DNA of 64,000 nucleotides from Christensenella hongkongensis (GCF_000981035.1 NZ_LAYJ01000088.1:198835-262834); one strand, 5' to 3'. Shown: positions 1-8,553, counted from the stretch's first letter. Numbers and translations: made by a program. The notes: a model not told the origin generated them from the letters alone.

Positions 1-378
1 CGTTGTTGGAAATCCAAACGCGGGCGCGCCGTAGCGTTGCTCCACCTCGCCTGCAATCCCTTCAAAGTCGGTACCGATGATCATCGGCACCGGGCTTCCC
101 GTAATGCAGATAAACTTTGGGTGCATTTCCCGCGCAGCCTGCATAATCCTTCCAATCAGCTTTTCATCATCGCCCAGTATCGCGTCGATCTGGCGCAGTC
201 CCGAGCAGTACACCTCGCTTTTCGAGCCGTACCAGCGCGGTTCGTCAAAGCCTGTATAATTACCGGTGCAACCGCATGCGTCATGGATTATTATCATGCC
301 GCCAAGCTCGAAGAGCGCGGAGCATACGCCTGAGTAATCCGGCGCAAACGGGGGCAGCCGTAATGATAACTGTTTCAT
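1..378 (-). CDS. Nitrogenase component 1-like protein (partial, runs off window)
   Basis: The first 126 residues of a protein start at the ATG at 376-378 and run off the left edge. They resemble the NifD/NifK/NifE/NifN superfamily (nitrogenase component 1). Visible signatures are HDACGCTGNYTGFDEPRW near residues 33-49, CSGLRQIDAILGDDEKL at 58-74 and CITGSPVPMIIGTDFEGIA at 91-109. Cysteines 35, 37, 58 and 91 are candidate metal-cluster ligands by analogy with the P-cluster or bridging clusters of the family. It starts 3 bases after the stop of the preceding component-1 gene, so the two are surely co-transcribed with the NifH-like gene. True nitrogenase is not implied: no nifB or nifEN pair is visible. 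A reductase for an unknown substrate, or a maturase, is more likely. Confidence 0.85.
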   Translation of the reverse strand, partial: MKQLSLRLPPFAPDYSGVCSALFELGGMIIIHDACGCTGNYTGFDEPRWYGSKSEVYCSGLRQIDAILGDDEKLIGRIMQAAREMHPKFICITGSPVPMIIGTDFEGIAGEVEQRYGAPAFGFPTT

Positions 379-381
379 AAT

Positions 382-1638
382 TCACACCACCAATCCGCTG
401 TCTTTGACCAGCTTTTCAAGGTCATAACTGTGGTCGCATTCCCGCTGCATCCTTTCAGCAAGCAGCCTGACGCCCGCAAAGCCGTACTGTTCTCCATCTG
501 CGGCAAGCGGTACCACATGCGGCGAGCCTGTAAAATACGCCGCTTCAAATCCAATGCACAGGTAATCCTCGTTTTTCTGTACGTGGCCGGGCATGGTATA
601 ATGCTCAGGCTGCGTAATCCTGACCTCTTTTTTGTATTTCATAAGCCACCTCAGGTCTTCGCGTTCTACCGGAAGACATTCGGACGCATAAATCGTATCC
701 ACGCAAATTCCATGCTCCAAAAGCAGCCGCGCCATTCCAAAGGGACGGTAGGTCGCCGCATAATCGATGCAAACAGGTCTTCCGTCAAGCTTTACAGCCG
801 CTTTCAAAAGCGCTTCCTGCGCCTTCTGACGTTCCGTTTCAAGCTGTGGCGGCTCGATTTCAAATTTTCCGCATACTTCGCGGATTCCATTTTCGATCTC
901 GTCAAACGTATAGCTTACGGGAAGGTAGAGGTAATCAATTCCCTTTTTGAGCTTCATCTGCTTTGCCGCGTAGAGCGCAAGCGGCGTAACCACAATGTTG
1001 AGCATACTTTTTCCCATTTGCATAAAATCGTCAAAGGTTTCGTAATTACTGATGTGGTTTGAGCGGATCCCGTGCTCTTTGAGCCATAATACCAGCTCGT
1101 TATTTTCTTCTACTGCAAGGTTGTTGCCGATAAAGTTGACCGCACGCTCCTTTTGGCCGGACTTTTCGAGCAGCGAATACATGGTGTCCTGAATCGTGAC
1201 AGCGGGCGGCGCAGGGCCGTCCCCCGTAATTGGATTCATAAAGCACACCATTGATTGGGTTTCCGGATATTTTTCATTCAGCGGCTTCAGGAACACATCG
1301 TGGTCCGTCCCAAGAAGATTGTCGATACAGGTTACAAAAATCATAAACACGCGCGGACGCGGATTCATCTGTCCCAGCATCTCGTCTACGTTGCGCAGTA
1401 TCAGCTGCTCATAGCTTCCGGAAACGATATCCGATTCCTTGATAAACAACCACGAAATGCGGTCGTCTATTTTAAGCTCCATGGACGAAAGCATAATGTG
1501 GCGCATACAAGCGGATGGCCCCACAAAAAGCTGGTAGCTCTGCGGCACCTGCATTGCCATGCGCACAATGCTCCAGCCGCCCCTTGCAGGGGAGGAATAC
1601 TGGAGTGTCGTTTCAAAATCAAAGGTCTGTTCAGGCAT
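382..1638 (-). CDS. Nitrogenase component 1-like protein, 418 aa
   Basis: This is the second component-1-type (Oxidored_nitro fold) subunit of the operon. I choose the ATG at 1638 because GGAGG lies about 9 bases upstream; longer readings start in unlikely TTG codons inside the NifH-like gene. Family marks are GPSACMRH (Cys44), [14 protein letters not shown] (Cys104, the equivalent of the conserved T-x-C-x4-IGDD block) and [11 protein letters not shown] (Cys132). The three cysteines are spaced as the cluster ligands are in NifD/NifK relatives. At 418 residues it is shorter than bona fide NifD or NifK (about 480-520) and closer to group IV nitrogenase-like proteins. It overlaps the NifH-like gene by 8 bases, and the next component-1 gene begins 3 bases after its stop. 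It probably forms a heteromeric catalytic component with that neighbour. The substrate is unknown. Confidence 0.85.
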   Translation of the reverse strand: MPEQTFDFETTLQYSSPARGGWSIVRMAMQVPQSYQLFVGPSACMRHIMLSSMELKIDDRISWLFIKESDIVSGSYEQLILRNVDEMLGQMNPRPRVFMIFVTCIDNLLGTDHDVFLKPLNEKYPETQSMVCFMNPITGDGPAPPAVTIQDTMYSLLEKSGQKERAVNFIGNNLAVEENNELVLWLKEHGIRSNHISNYETFDDFMQMGKSMLNIVVTPLALYAAKQMKLKKGIDYLYLPVSYTFDEIENGIREVCGKFEIEPPQLETERQKAQEALLKAAVKLDGRPVCIDYAATYRPFGMARLLLEHGICVDTIYASECLPVEREDLRWLMKYKKEVRITQPEHYTMPGHVQKNEDYLCIGFEAAYFTGSPHVVPLAADGEQYGFAGVRLLAERMQRECDHSYDLEKLVKDSGLVV

Positions 1639-2404
1639 TTTTTCTGACCTCCGTATTACACACCGCAAGGACGCAGTCCGCAAGCTCCATATATTCACGC
1701 GCCATATCGCTTTCGGGATACGCTTCCACAACGGTTTTGTGCTGCTGCTCCGCACGCTGAACAAAGCTGCTGCGTGGGATTGTTTTTACAATCCCGCTGT
1801 GCGCCTCGCGTGCGAATTCCTCAACAAGCTCTGTCTCGCGTTCCACATTGCGCGCATTCAGGATCACGCCCCCAAAGGCGGCGTAGCCCCTGTTTTTGAA
1901 GTTTTCGATTGCGAGAGCGATGTTTGCCGCTGCGTATAAAGCCATTTTTTCCCCTGAGGTAACGACGAACACCTGATCCGCATAACCACCACGGATGGGC
2001 ATCGCAAAGCCGCCGCACACCACATCCCCGAGCACGTCATACAGTACGATATCCGGCTTATAAATTTCATAGGCATGAAGCTCCTCCAGTTTTTCAAACG
2101 CCGTTATAATACCGCGCCCCGCGCAGCCAATCCCCGGCGTAGGGCCGCCTGCTTCCACGCACAGTATGCCATGATAGCCTTCTGTTACGATGTCTTCCAA
2201 TGCTGCGCCGTCTCCCTTTTCCCGCAGCACGTCAAGCACCGTGGCGATTGGCTTGCCGCCGCTGACATTCTGCGTCGAATCCGCCTTTGGATCGCAGCCA
2301 ATCTGCATCACGCGAAACCCCTTCCGCGCAAGCGCGGCGGAAAGATTGGATGCGGTTGTCGATTTGCCTATCCCACCCTTCCCATATAAGGCAATTTTGA
2401 TCAT
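1631..2404 (-). CDS. NifH-like iron-sulfur ATPase (nitrogenase reductase family)
   Basis: A 257-residue P-loop ATPase of the NifH/BchL/CfbC family. It has a GKGGIGKST Walker A motif (residues 8-16), GCDPKADST switch motif (36-44), [13 protein letters not shown] with Cys94, and [15 protein letters not shown] with Cys130. Cys94 and Cys130 correspond to the two ligands that hold the shared [4Fe-4S] cluster between the two subunits of the dimer. This implies ATP-driven one-electron transfer to the two component-1 proteins encoded downstream. Gene order is H, component 1, component 1, with an 8-base overlap to the next gene. This HDK-like order without nifB, E or N fits the poorly characterised group IV nitrogenase-like systems rather than nitrogen fixation. 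I therefore do not assign nifH. Confidence 0.9.
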   Translation of the reverse strand: MIKIALYGKGGIGKSTTASNLSAALARKGFRVMQIGCDPKADSTQNVSGGKPIATVLDVLREKGDGAALEDIVTEGYHGILCVEAGGPTPGIGCAGRGIITAFEKLEELHAYEIYKPDIVLYDVLGDVVCGGFAMPIRGGYADQVFVVTSGEKMALYAAANIALAIENFKNRGYAAFGGVILNARNVERETELVEEFAREAHSGIVKTIPRSSFVQRAEQQHKTVVEAYPESDMAREYMELADCVLAVCNTEVRKNA

Positions 2405-2445
2405 TTTACATTGATTCCTTTCCCATTCCGTCTGTTCCCATTTCG

Positions 2446-2615
2446 GTTAGTACAGGCTAACTTACGTTGCTGTTTTGCTTTCGGTTTTGCAGGAGCAAAG
2501 CCCTGCGGTTGTTGTTAACATGGTTTTTGTGCAGCGATCAGTTAGCCTTAACTAACCATTTGAAAAAGAATAAGAGGCCCAAAAGCCCCTTTGCTTTTAG
2601 TTAGCTTTCGCTAAC
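2446..2615. promoter_or_regulatory. Three GTTAG-N6-CTAAC palindromes (putative operators) in the leader of the nitrogenase-like operon
   Basis: The 369-base gap 2405-2773 holds no gene, but has three 16-bp palindromes with identical arms and spacing: 2446-2461, 2541-2556 and 2600-2615, with spacers TACAGG, CCTTAA and CTTTCG. Only the arms are conserved, which is the behaviour expected of a dimeric protein's binding site. The first one downstream of the promoter overlaps the predicted transcription start, suggesting repression. The half-site resembles the GTTAG/CTAAC arms of DtxR/IdeR-type metal boxes, although those have a much shorter spacer, so the regulator's identity is open. Confidence 0.6.
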
Positions 2616-2623
2616 CGATATTA

Positions 2624-2652
2624 ACTTTATCATGCTTTTTAGGGTGTGTCAA
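2624..2652 (-). promoter_or_regulatory. Sigma-A-type promoter of the nitrogenase-like operon
   Basis: On the minus strand a perfect TTGACA (2652-2647) is followed after exactly 17 bases by TAAAGT (2629-2624), a 4/6 match to TATAAT. This predicts transcription start near 2617, about 210 bases before the NifH-like start codon. The first GTTAG-N6-CTAAC palindrome met by the polymerase (2600-2615) lies immediately downstream of the -10. Confidence 0.65.
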
Positions 2653-2773
2653 TATGTCCGCAAAAAATTTCATGAAAAAAATCATACGTTTTTACAGGCG
2701 TTGCAATACGCCGTAACACTCCCGTCGGATAAACCCGTTTTGGGAAATAACAGCCGAAGCGCAGGCGTTTCCT

Positions 2774-3592
2774 CTATAATTCTTCCAGCGGAATAAAGGA
2801 GGGCTTTCTCTGCTCAAAGGTACAAACATATTTCACCCCGCACTGCTTCATCAGCTGCACCGCGTCACGAAAACGGTGCCCGATCGCATCTGAAAAATGT
2901 GCGTCGCTGCCCATCGTCATAACCTCGCCGCCAAGCTCTGCAAAACGTTTTATGATGCTTGGATGGGGCGTGGGATAGTCGTACACAAAGTAATTACTGG
3001 TATTGACCTCGATTCCCTTTCCCTTTGAGATTGCGGTGCGCAGGATTTCATCCAGAAGCTCGTGGAAATCCGCGTATGTAAACGGCCCGCCGCCGCCCGT
3101 AAGGCCCGCCGCCTTCTCAAGGTATTTATCGATATAGCCAATATGCCCTATTACATCGTAATCATCAAAGTTTTGCAGGTCGTAAAGCATCTCCTCCAGA
3201 TACTCGCGCTGCGCTTCCCGCAGCGTTTTCCCCTCAAAGCCGTCGCCAAAATACGGATCCTTTTCCTTTATGGTATGCTGGGACGCGATGATAAAATCAA
3301 ATCCCCGCCCCTTAATGCTCTCCTGCGTGCGCTTGAGTACGGCGGGCCGCAGGGAAACCTCAACGCCCTTACGGACTATGATTTCCGGGACGACCTCCCG
3401 CGCTTTTATGATTTCCATGTCATAAAACGAAAAATCCAACTCGCAGTTTGTCTCGTTGTACGGGTAATCCAGCTCATGGTGCTCGGTCATACAGATTTCC
3501 GTAAGCCCCTTGTCCCGCGCCGCCATTGCACAGCGCACCGGGCTGTCGTAAGCGTCAAAAGATAAATTGGAATGGATATGGTAATCAAACAT
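2774..3592 (-). CDS. PHP-domain phosphoesterase, histidinol-phosphatase-like
   Basis: A 272-residue PHP-family metal-dependent phosphoesterase. The start at 3592 is chosen because AAGGAG sits 6 bases upstream; the longer reading lacks this. Metal-binding motifs are the N-terminal DYHIHSNLSFDAYDSP (His5, His7), the TEHHELDYP block, the ASQHTI block and the C-terminal MGSDAHFSDAIGHRF. This set is typical of HisJ-type histidinol phosphatases and YcdX-like PHP proteins. No histidine biosynthesis gene is nearby and it stands alone, facing away from queT. The exact substrate is therefore not settled: histidinol phosphate is the best guess from length and motif order. Confidence 0.8.
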   Translation of the reverse strand: MFDYHIHSNLSFDAYDSPVRCAMAARDKGLTEICMTEHHELDYPYNETNCELDFSFYDMEIIKAREVVPEIIVRKGVEVSLRPAVLKRTQESIKGRGFDFIIASQHTIKEKDPYFGDGFEGKTLREAQREYLEEMLYDLQNFDDYDVIGHIGYIDKYLEKAAGLTGGGGPFTYADFHELLDEILRTAISKGKGIEVNTSNYFVYDYPTPHPSIIKRFAELGGEVMTMGSDAHFSDAIGHRFRDAVQLMKQCGVKYVCTFEQRKPSFIPLEEL

Positions 3593-3795
3593 TGCTTTCT
3601 CCTTATTTTGCATACGGTTGTAACGCTCTCAGTTCCATTATAATCTACCCGCGCCGCTTGTCAAACGCAATGCGGGAATGGCTTTTGCTTGCGATAACCT
3701 TATTTTGCGCGGTTCCTTTCAGAAAAAAAATATGATATACTAAAGTGTATTTAATGATAAAATTAATTTTTTGATATAAAGAGGAATAAAGTTTT

Positions 3796-4284
3796 ATGGA
3801 AAAAGCGTCAAAAACCCGTTTTTTGTGCGAGACGGGGCTGATCGCGGCGATCTACGCTGCGCTCACATTGCTTCTCGCGCCCTTAAGCTACGGGCCGGTT
3901 CAGGTGCGTATTTCGGAAGCGCTTTGCGTACTTCCGTTTTTTACACCGGCGGCAGTCCCCGGGCTTTTCATCGGCTGCCTGCTCGCAAACCTTTATACAG
4001 CGGGCCTTGGCCTGATGGATATCATTGTGGGAAGTCTTGCCACGCTGCTTGCGGCATTCATCACGTGGAAAATCAGGAACAAAAACAAATGGCTGCTGCC
4101 TCTTCCAAGCGTTATCGTAAACGCTTTCCTGGTAGCCTGGGTTTTGCTGGTGCAGTACGGCACGCCGTACTGGCTGAATGTTTTTACCGTGGGCGCCGGG
4201 CAGGCTGTTGCCTGTTATGTGGTAGGCATGCCGCTCTGGTTCCTTTTGAACCGTTATAAAAAAACAATTTTCCGTATTGTTTGA
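3796..4284 (+). CDS. queT: QueT-type queuosine-precursor ECF transporter S component
   Basis: A 162-residue integral membrane protein with about five hydrophobic segments. It resembles QueT, the substrate-binding S component that works with the shared ECF energy-coupling module to import a queuosine precursor. Recognisable stretches are ETGLIAAIYAALTLLLAPLSYGPVQ near the N terminus and the VRISEALCVLPFF and GLFIGCLLANLY blocks. The start ATG at 3796 has GAGGAATAAAG upstream. A TATACT hexamer (3736-3741) precedes it, with no clear -35. I looked for a preQ1 riboswitch in the leader and found none. The LOG-family gene follows after 23 bases, so the two are likely co-transcribed. Confidence 0.8.
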   Translation: MEKASKTRFLCETGLIAAIYAALTLLLAPLSYGPVQVRISEALCVLPFFTPAAVPGLFIGCLLANLYTAGLGLMDIIVGSLATLLAAFITWKIRNKNKWLLPLPSVIVNAFLVAWVLLVQYGTPYWLNVFTVGAGQAVACYVVGMPLWFLLNRYKKTIFRIV

Positions 4285-4307
4285 CACACAGGATAGGAGT
4301 TTAGATT

Positions 4308-4895
4308 ATGAAAAAAATATGCGTGTTCGGTTCTTCATCGTCCGCCATAGACCAAAGTTATTTTGACGCGGCGGCGGAGCTTGGCAGGCTGATTGCCGAA
4401 AACGGCTGGGAGCTTGTGTTTGGCGCAGGCGATATGGGCGTTATGGGGCACACCGCGCGGGGCGTACAGGCCGCAGGCGGAAAGATGACGGGCGTAATCC
4501 CGGAATTTATGAATATCCCCGGTATTCCCTTTGAAGCGTGCGACGAGATGATCATCAAAGAGACAATGCGCGAGCGCAAGCAGGTGATGGAGGATCTTTC
4601 GGACGCCTTTATCGTAGCGGCGGGCGGTTTTGGCACTTTTGAGGAGCTTTGCGAGGTCGTGACGCTCAAACAGCTTTTGCGTCATAACAAGCCAATCATT
4701 ATTTTGAACACCAACCGGTTTTTTGACGAACTGATCGCAATGTTTGAAAAAGCCGTGGAGCAGCGTTTCGCCAAGAAGGAGAGCCTTACGGTTTATACGG
4801 TTGTAGATACGCCGCAGCAGGCCATAGACGCGATCAAAAATTACCGCTATCAGGAAACCGGGAGCAAATGGTTTACGCCTGACAGCCCGAATTGA
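4308..4895 (+). CDS. LOG-family (TIGR00730-type) Rossmann-fold protein
   Basis: A 195-residue protein of the LOG family, often mislabelled lysine decarboxylase. Characterised members are nucleoside 5'-monophosphate phosphoribohydrolases acting on cytokinin-type nucleotides. The N terminus KKICVFGSSSS is a nucleotide-binding Rossmann turn, and a conserved FGAGDMGVMG block follows. The catalytic signature is usually PGGxGTxxE; here it reads AAGGFGTFEE, with alanine in place of proline. The glutamate and the glycines are kept, so activity is plausible. It lies 23 bases after queT and 50 bases before a membrane protein on the same strand. The physiological substrate in this organism is not evident. 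Confidence 0.8.
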   Translation: MKKICVFGSSSSAIDQSYFDAAAELGRLIAENGWELVFGAGDMGVMGHTARGVQAAGGKMTGVIPEFMNIPGIPFEACDEMIIKETMRERKQVMEDLSDAFIVAAGGFGTFEELCEVVTLKQLLRHNKPIIILNTNRFFDELIAMFEKAVEQRFAKKESLTVYTVVDTPQQAIDAIKNYRYQETGSKWFTPDSPN

Positions 4896-4945
4896 AACGG
4901 CACACAGGATAATTGGGGGGTCCTTTGCCGGCAGAGGAAATTAAA

Positions 4946-5860
4946 ATGTGCAAACTTCCAATGAGCTTCAAAACCATGTTCCGGGAATCCGGCCTGGTTT
5001 ACAGGAAAAATTTCAGCAGGCTTTTCATACCCCTCCTGGCCTTCCAGCTGGTGCTTTTGGTGCCACTGATGTTTTTCACCATGCCGGGGACTGTCTCCGT
5101 GGCGCGCAGCCTTTTGTTGACGCTTTCCCAAACCGGCGGGAGCAGCCTTGCAAGCGTGCTGACTGTGCTTGGAATCGTGCTGTGCGTGGCGCTGTTCGTT
5201 TCGCCGCTTATGGTTTCAAACGTGGTATATGTGATTGACAGCGATTACCACGGCAGGGATATCACTTTCCGCAATGCGGGAGCCCATGCCAGAAAACGCT
5301 ACGGCAGTATGCTGCGGTCCTATTTTGCAATTATCGTGCTTCTGATTCCGCTCATTGTGGCGGCGGTAATCGTAATCGGCAATGTGGCGTTTGCGGACGG
5401 TATACTGGTAGAAACGCTTTCCGGCGGGGAGATCGCCCTTCTGGTTGGATTTGCGCTGGTGGTACTGTTTGTGGTATTTGGTATTGTATTTGTGCCTTAT
5501 ACGGTTGCGGTGCAGGGGCAAAAGGGCTTTAAAGCTGTTTTTTCTTCCTACCGCTATGCTTTTTTGGGGAATTTCTGGAGCAACTTTACCCGCGTGCTCA
5601 CAGCGGCGCTCATCGTAGTGCTTGGCGGCGTATTGATCAACTGGCTTTCGCAGCTTCCGTTCCTCGAATTATATGAGCTGTACCTTACGGATCCTATGCT
5701 GGCCCTGCAAAACCCGCTGATGATTTTTGTAGTGCTGCTCGCGCTGGCGGCCATCATCGTTATTACACTGATTTTTCCGTTCTGGTATGCGTTTACCTAT
5801 CATACCTACCAGAATGCAAAATATGAATATGAAAAGAAATATCCGCAGAATAAGGAGTAA
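4946..5860 (+). CDS. Uncharacterised polytopic membrane protein
   Basis: A 304-residue membrane protein that I do not recognise as a named family. I start it at the ATG at 4946 (MCKLPMSFKTMF), preceded by GAGGAAAT, rather than an upstream in-frame ATG that lacks a ribosome binding site. It shows about six hydrophobic segments: around residues 25-45, 75-105, 140-165, 180-205, 225-250 and 265-290. A short charged C-terminal tail is rich in Tyr, Lys and Glu. The pattern resembles clostridial DUF975-like or glycerophosphoryl-diesterase-type membrane domains, but that is only an impression. It ends 6 bases before the ACT-domain gene, so the three genes are probably one transcript. Confidence 0.7.
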   Translation: MCKLPMSFKTMFRESGLVYRKNFSRLFIPLLAFQLVLLVPLMFFTMPGTVSVARSLLLTLSQTGGSSLASVLTVLGIVLCVALFVSPLMVSNVVYVIDSDYHGRDITFRNAGAHARKRYGSMLRSYFAIIVLLIPLIVAAVIVIGNVAFADGILVETLSGGEIALLVGFALVVLFVVFGIVFVPYTVAVQGQKGFKAVFSSYRYAFLGNFWSNFTRVLTAALIVVLGGVLINWLSQLPFLELYELYLTDPMLALQNPLMIFVVLLALAAIIVITLIFPFWYAFTYHTYQNAKYEYEKKYPQNKE

Positions 5861-5866
5861 ATTTTT

Positions 5867-6139
5867 ATGAGAGCAATCGTAAGCGTTCTCGGGCACGACC
5901 GCCCGGGCATCATCGCCAAAATTTCACACGAGCTGTTTGACGCGAACGCAAACATCCTCGATATCACGCAAACCGTACTACGGGACGAGGTGTTTGCCAT
6001 GACCATGCTTGTAGACCTTTCCGCAATGAACGCATCCTTTGAGCAGCTCAAAGAGCAGCTTGACGCGGTGGGCGCGGAGATCGGCGTAGAGGTGCGCCTG
6101 ATGCGCGAGGAGATTTTCCAGAGTATGCACAGGGTATAA
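5867..6139 (+). CDS. ACT-domain protein (UPF0237 type)
   Basis: A 90-residue protein consisting of a single ACT regulatory domain. The N-terminal AIVSVLGHDRPGIIAKIS stretch is the classic ACT ligand-binding turn (D-R-P-G-I), followed by ANILDITQTVL. Free-standing ACT proteins of this size are expected to sense small ligands such as amino acids. It sits 27 bases before a DUF711/UPF0210 (PFL-family) gene. This two-gene arrangement is common across Firmicutes and suggests joint function, although neither partner's role is established. The ATG at 5867 is preceded by AAGGAGTAAATTTTT. Confidence 0.85.
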   Translation: MRAIVSVLGHDRPGIIAKISHELFDANANILDITQTVLRDEVFAMTMLVDLSAMNASFEQLKEQLDAVGAEIGVEVRLMREEIFQSMHRV

Positions 6140-6166
6140 CGCCCTGCGAAAAGGAGTATATTTTTT

Positions 6167-7519
6167 ATGTTAGACCAACAGGATATTCTACAGACAATCG
6201 ATATGATCGCGCGGCAGAACCTTGACATCCGCACCATCACAATGGGGATTTCCCTTCTTGACTGTGTGAGCGACGATGCAAAAACCTGCTCGGAGCGCGT
6301 ATACCATAAAATCGTAACCAGGGCAAAGGATCTTGTCAAAACCGGCGAGGCCATTGAGAACGAGTTTGGCATTCCGATCGTCAACAAACGCATTTCCGTC
6401 ACGCCGATTTCCCTCATCTCGCAGGGCTGCGGGGATTACCTGCTGTTTGCAAAAGCGATGGACAGGGCCGCGCAGGAAATGGGCGTAGACTTTATCGGCG
6501 GGTATTCCGCATTTGTGCAGAAGGCCGCGACAGAGCAGGAGATGAAATTTATCGACACCATTCCGCAGGCGCTTTCTGAAACGGGCCTCGTTTGCTCTTC
6601 CGTCAACGTTGCGACAACGCGCGCAGGCATCAATATGGACGCTGTGGCCCGCATGGGCAGGGCCATCAAGCAGGCGGCGGAGCTTACTGCAGACAAGGAC
6701 GGCCTTGGCGCGGCAAAGCTGGTTGTATTTGCAAACGCAGTTGAGGATAACCCATTCATGGCGGGCGCGTTCCACGGCACGGGCGAAGGCGACGCGGTGA
6801 TCAACGTAGGCGTCTCAGGCCCGGGCGTTGTGAAGGTCGCGCTGGAGGATAAAAAAGGGCAGCCCTTTGACGAGGTGGCAGAGACCATCAAACACACGGC
6901 GTTCCACATCACACGCATGGGGCAGCTTGTGGCGCGCGAGGCAAGCAGGCGGCTGGGCGTACCGTTTGGCATTGTGGACCTTTCGCTTGCACCCACTCCT
7001 GCAATCGGCGACAGCGTGGCTTATATCCTTGAAGAAATGGGCCTTGAAACCTGCGGCGCGCACGGCACGACAGCCGCTCTCGCGCTGCTCAACGACGCGG
7101 TCAAAAAGGGCGGTATTATGGCTACCTCCCACGTAGGCGGGCTTTCCGGCGCATTTATTCCTGTCAGCGAGGACGCAGGTATGATCCACGCGGCGCAGAC
7201 AGGCGCGCTCACATTGGAGAAGCTCGAAGCAATGACATGCGTTTGCTCTGTCGGCCTTGATATGATTGCCCTCCCGGGCGATACGCCGGATTATGTAATA
7301 TCGGCAATCATCGCGGACGAAGCCGCAATCGGTATGGTCAATACCAAAACAACCGCTGTGCGCCTCATCCCTGTTCCCGGTAAAAAGGTTGGGGATATGG
7401 TGAGCTTTGGCGGGCTTTTGGGCAGTGCGCCGATTATGCCTTATAACCGGAATTCTCCCAAAGAATTCATTGCGCGGGGCGGACGGATTCCCGCTCCCCT
7501 GCATGCGCAGCGCAATTAA
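6167..7519 (+). CDS. PFL-family protein (UPF0210/DUF711)
   Basis: A 450-residue protein of the DUF711/UPF0210 family, which is distantly related in fold to the pyruvate-formate-lyase and ribonucleotide reductase barrel but is uncharacterised. Diagnostic stretches are [14 protein letters not shown] near residue 20, [11 protein letters not shown] near 110, [21 protein letters not shown] around 205 and [15 protein letters not shown] around 270. Length is normal for the family. It is paired with the ACT protein immediately upstream and followed by a strong terminator, so the likely transcript is queT to here. No glycyl-radical motif (RVSGY-like) is visible, so it should not be taken for a pyruvate formate-lyase. 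Confidence 0.85.
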   Translation: MLDQQDILQTIDMIARQNLDIRTITMGISLLDCVSDDAKTCSERVYHKIVTRAKDLVKTGEAIENEFGIPIVNKRISVTPISLISQGCGDYLLFAKAMDRAAQEMGVDFIGGYSAFVQKAATEQEMKFIDTIPQALSETGLVCSSVNVATTRAGINMDAVARMGRAIKQAAELTADKDGLGAAKLVVFANAVEDNPFMAGAFHGTGEGDAVINVGVSGPGVVKVALEDKKGQPFDEVAETIKHTAFHITRMGQLVAREASRRLGVPFGIVDLSLAPTPAIGDSVAYILEEMGLETCGAHGTTAALALLNDAVKKGGIMATSHVGGLSGAFIPVSEDAGMIHAAQTGALTLEKLEAMTCVCSVGLDMIALPGDTPDYVISAIIADEAAIGMVNTKTTAVRLIPVPGKKVGDMVSFGGLLGSAPIMPYNRNSPKEFIARGGRIPAPLHAQRN

Positions 7520-7553
7520 CCGGCCCAACATGATACAGGCAGTAAGAAAACCG

Positions 7554-7578
7554 CAGGCGGCATTTGCCGCCTGTTTTT
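7554..7578 (+). terminator. Rho-independent terminator after the PFL-family gene
   Basis: CAGGCGGC and GCCGCCTG form an 8-bp perfect stem (7554-7573) with a 4-base loop, followed by TTTTT. Confidence 0.85.
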
Positions 7579-7670
7579 GTTTCCGTAATAAAATTTTTGT
7601 GTAACAATAGCTATGTGATATCATTCGTGGTTAACTCATGTGTTTGTGCCTCGTTTCACGCCACATCAGA

Positions 7671-7776
7671 CCATTGCATTCAAAACCTGCTTTCGAGTTA
7701 AGCGGGGGCCCTCTCCTGCAAAGGCGTTTTCATGCAGCGGGCTGACCTGGCGCTGGCGTTAGAGCACTCCTTATTA
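7671..7776 (+). repeat. Dispersed intergenic repeat, family A copy 1 (106 bp)
   Basis: The gene-free stretch 7579-7805 contains a copy of a repeat also present at 31569-31655. Shared blocks are CCATTGC-[A/C]-TTCAAA-[A/G]-CCTGCTT, GCAAAGGCGTTTTCA-[T/G]-GCA and GCGCTGGCGT, ending in GCAC-C and ATTAC. The second copy lacks about 19 bases in the centre. The first and second blocks are partly complementary, so the element can fold into a hairpin. Confidence 0.65.
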
Positions 7777-7805
7777 CACAGTTTTAGAAAAGGGAGGAAA
7801 GTTAT

Positions 7806-8384
7806 ATGCCCAAAACAAGGCTGGAGGCGTTTACAGATGCGGTAATCGCAATTATTATGACCATATTGGTGCTGGATCTTGCAGTACCGGCTCAGCCGAC
7901 CTTTGCCGCCTTATGGGATCTTCGTTTCAAGTTCCTGATTTATATCCTGAGCTTTGTTTCCCTCGCAATCTACTGGAACAACCATCATCACCTGTTCCAG
8001 ATTTCAAAAATCATCAACGGTAAAATTTTATGGTACAACATGGCCTTTATCCTTTTCCTGTCGCTGTTTCCATTTGTAACGGCATGGGTAGACGAGCACA
8101 TTCTGGAACGCGCGCCGGAAATCACCTACGGTATCGTCATCCTGCTCGCGGACATTGCATACGCACTGCTTGCCCGTGCGCTTGTGAAAGCAAACGGGCC
8201 TGATTCGGAAATTGCCAAGGCCCTGCGGGGTTACCAAAAATCAAAGCTTACGTTGTGCATTATCTGCGCGGGACTTATTATCGGTATTTTTGTTCCGGTT
8301 GCAGTCATCATTTCCGTTGCCGCGTCGCTTGTTTTATGGATCATTCCGGAAAAGCGGATTGAAAGCAGGTTGATCCACGACTAA
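7806..8384 (+). CDS. TMEM175-family (DUF1211) potassium channel-like membrane protein
   Basis: A 192-residue membrane protein with about six hydrophobic helices. The first helix carries the family signature RLEAFTDAVIAIIMTILVLDL (residues 5-25), where the F-[ST]-D residues line the pore in bacterial TMEM175 channels. Here the motif reads F-T-D rather than the more usual F-S-D. A YWNNHHHLF stretch follows helix 2, as is common in the family. Bacterial members are tetrameric, weakly potassium-selective channels. The ATG at 7806 has GGGAGGAAAG upstream. It appears to be a single-gene unit downstream of repeat family A. Confidence 0.85.
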   Translation: MPKTRLEAFTDAVIAIIMTILVLDLAVPAQPTFAALWDLRFKFLIYILSFVSLAIYWNNHHHLFQISKIINGKILWYNMAFILFLSLFPFVTAWVDEHILERAPEITYGIVILLADIAYALLARALVKANGPDSEIAKALRGYQKSKLTLCIICAGLIIGIFVPVAVIISVAASLVLWIIPEKRIESRLIHD

Positions 8385-8518
8385 AGCCATTCCCTTTACA
8401 GTCCTCCCAATAAAAACAATCTGAATATATGAAACCGTCCCTATGGACCAGCCATATTAGTCCCTGCCTCAACCGCTGTGCAAAGGGCTTTTTGTTATAT
8501 AATCACTTTTTACCACAG

Positions 8519-8553
8519 TTGTGACCGGTTTTGTGACCGCGGCGTTATATAAT
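8519..8553 (+). promoter_or_regulatory. Putative promoter with tandem TTGTGACCG repeats
   Basis: Two copies of TTGTGACCG, 12 bases apart (8519 and 8531), lie just upstream of a perfect TATAAT at 8548-8553. The second copy overlaps the position of the -35 region, so it may be an activator or repressor site for the small gene at 8610. Another AT-rich TATAAT-containing stretch occurs near 8496. Stretch 8385-8518 shows nothing else. Confidence 0.4.

Noticed and set aside
1..2404. True nitrogen-fixing nitrogenase (nifHDK)
   Set aside because: Subunits are shorter and more divergent than NifD/K, and no nifB, nifE or nifN is visible; gene symbols withheld.
3593..3795. preQ1 riboswitch upstream of queT
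   Set aside because: No hairpin plus A-rich tail with the conserved preQ1-I or preQ1-II core was found.
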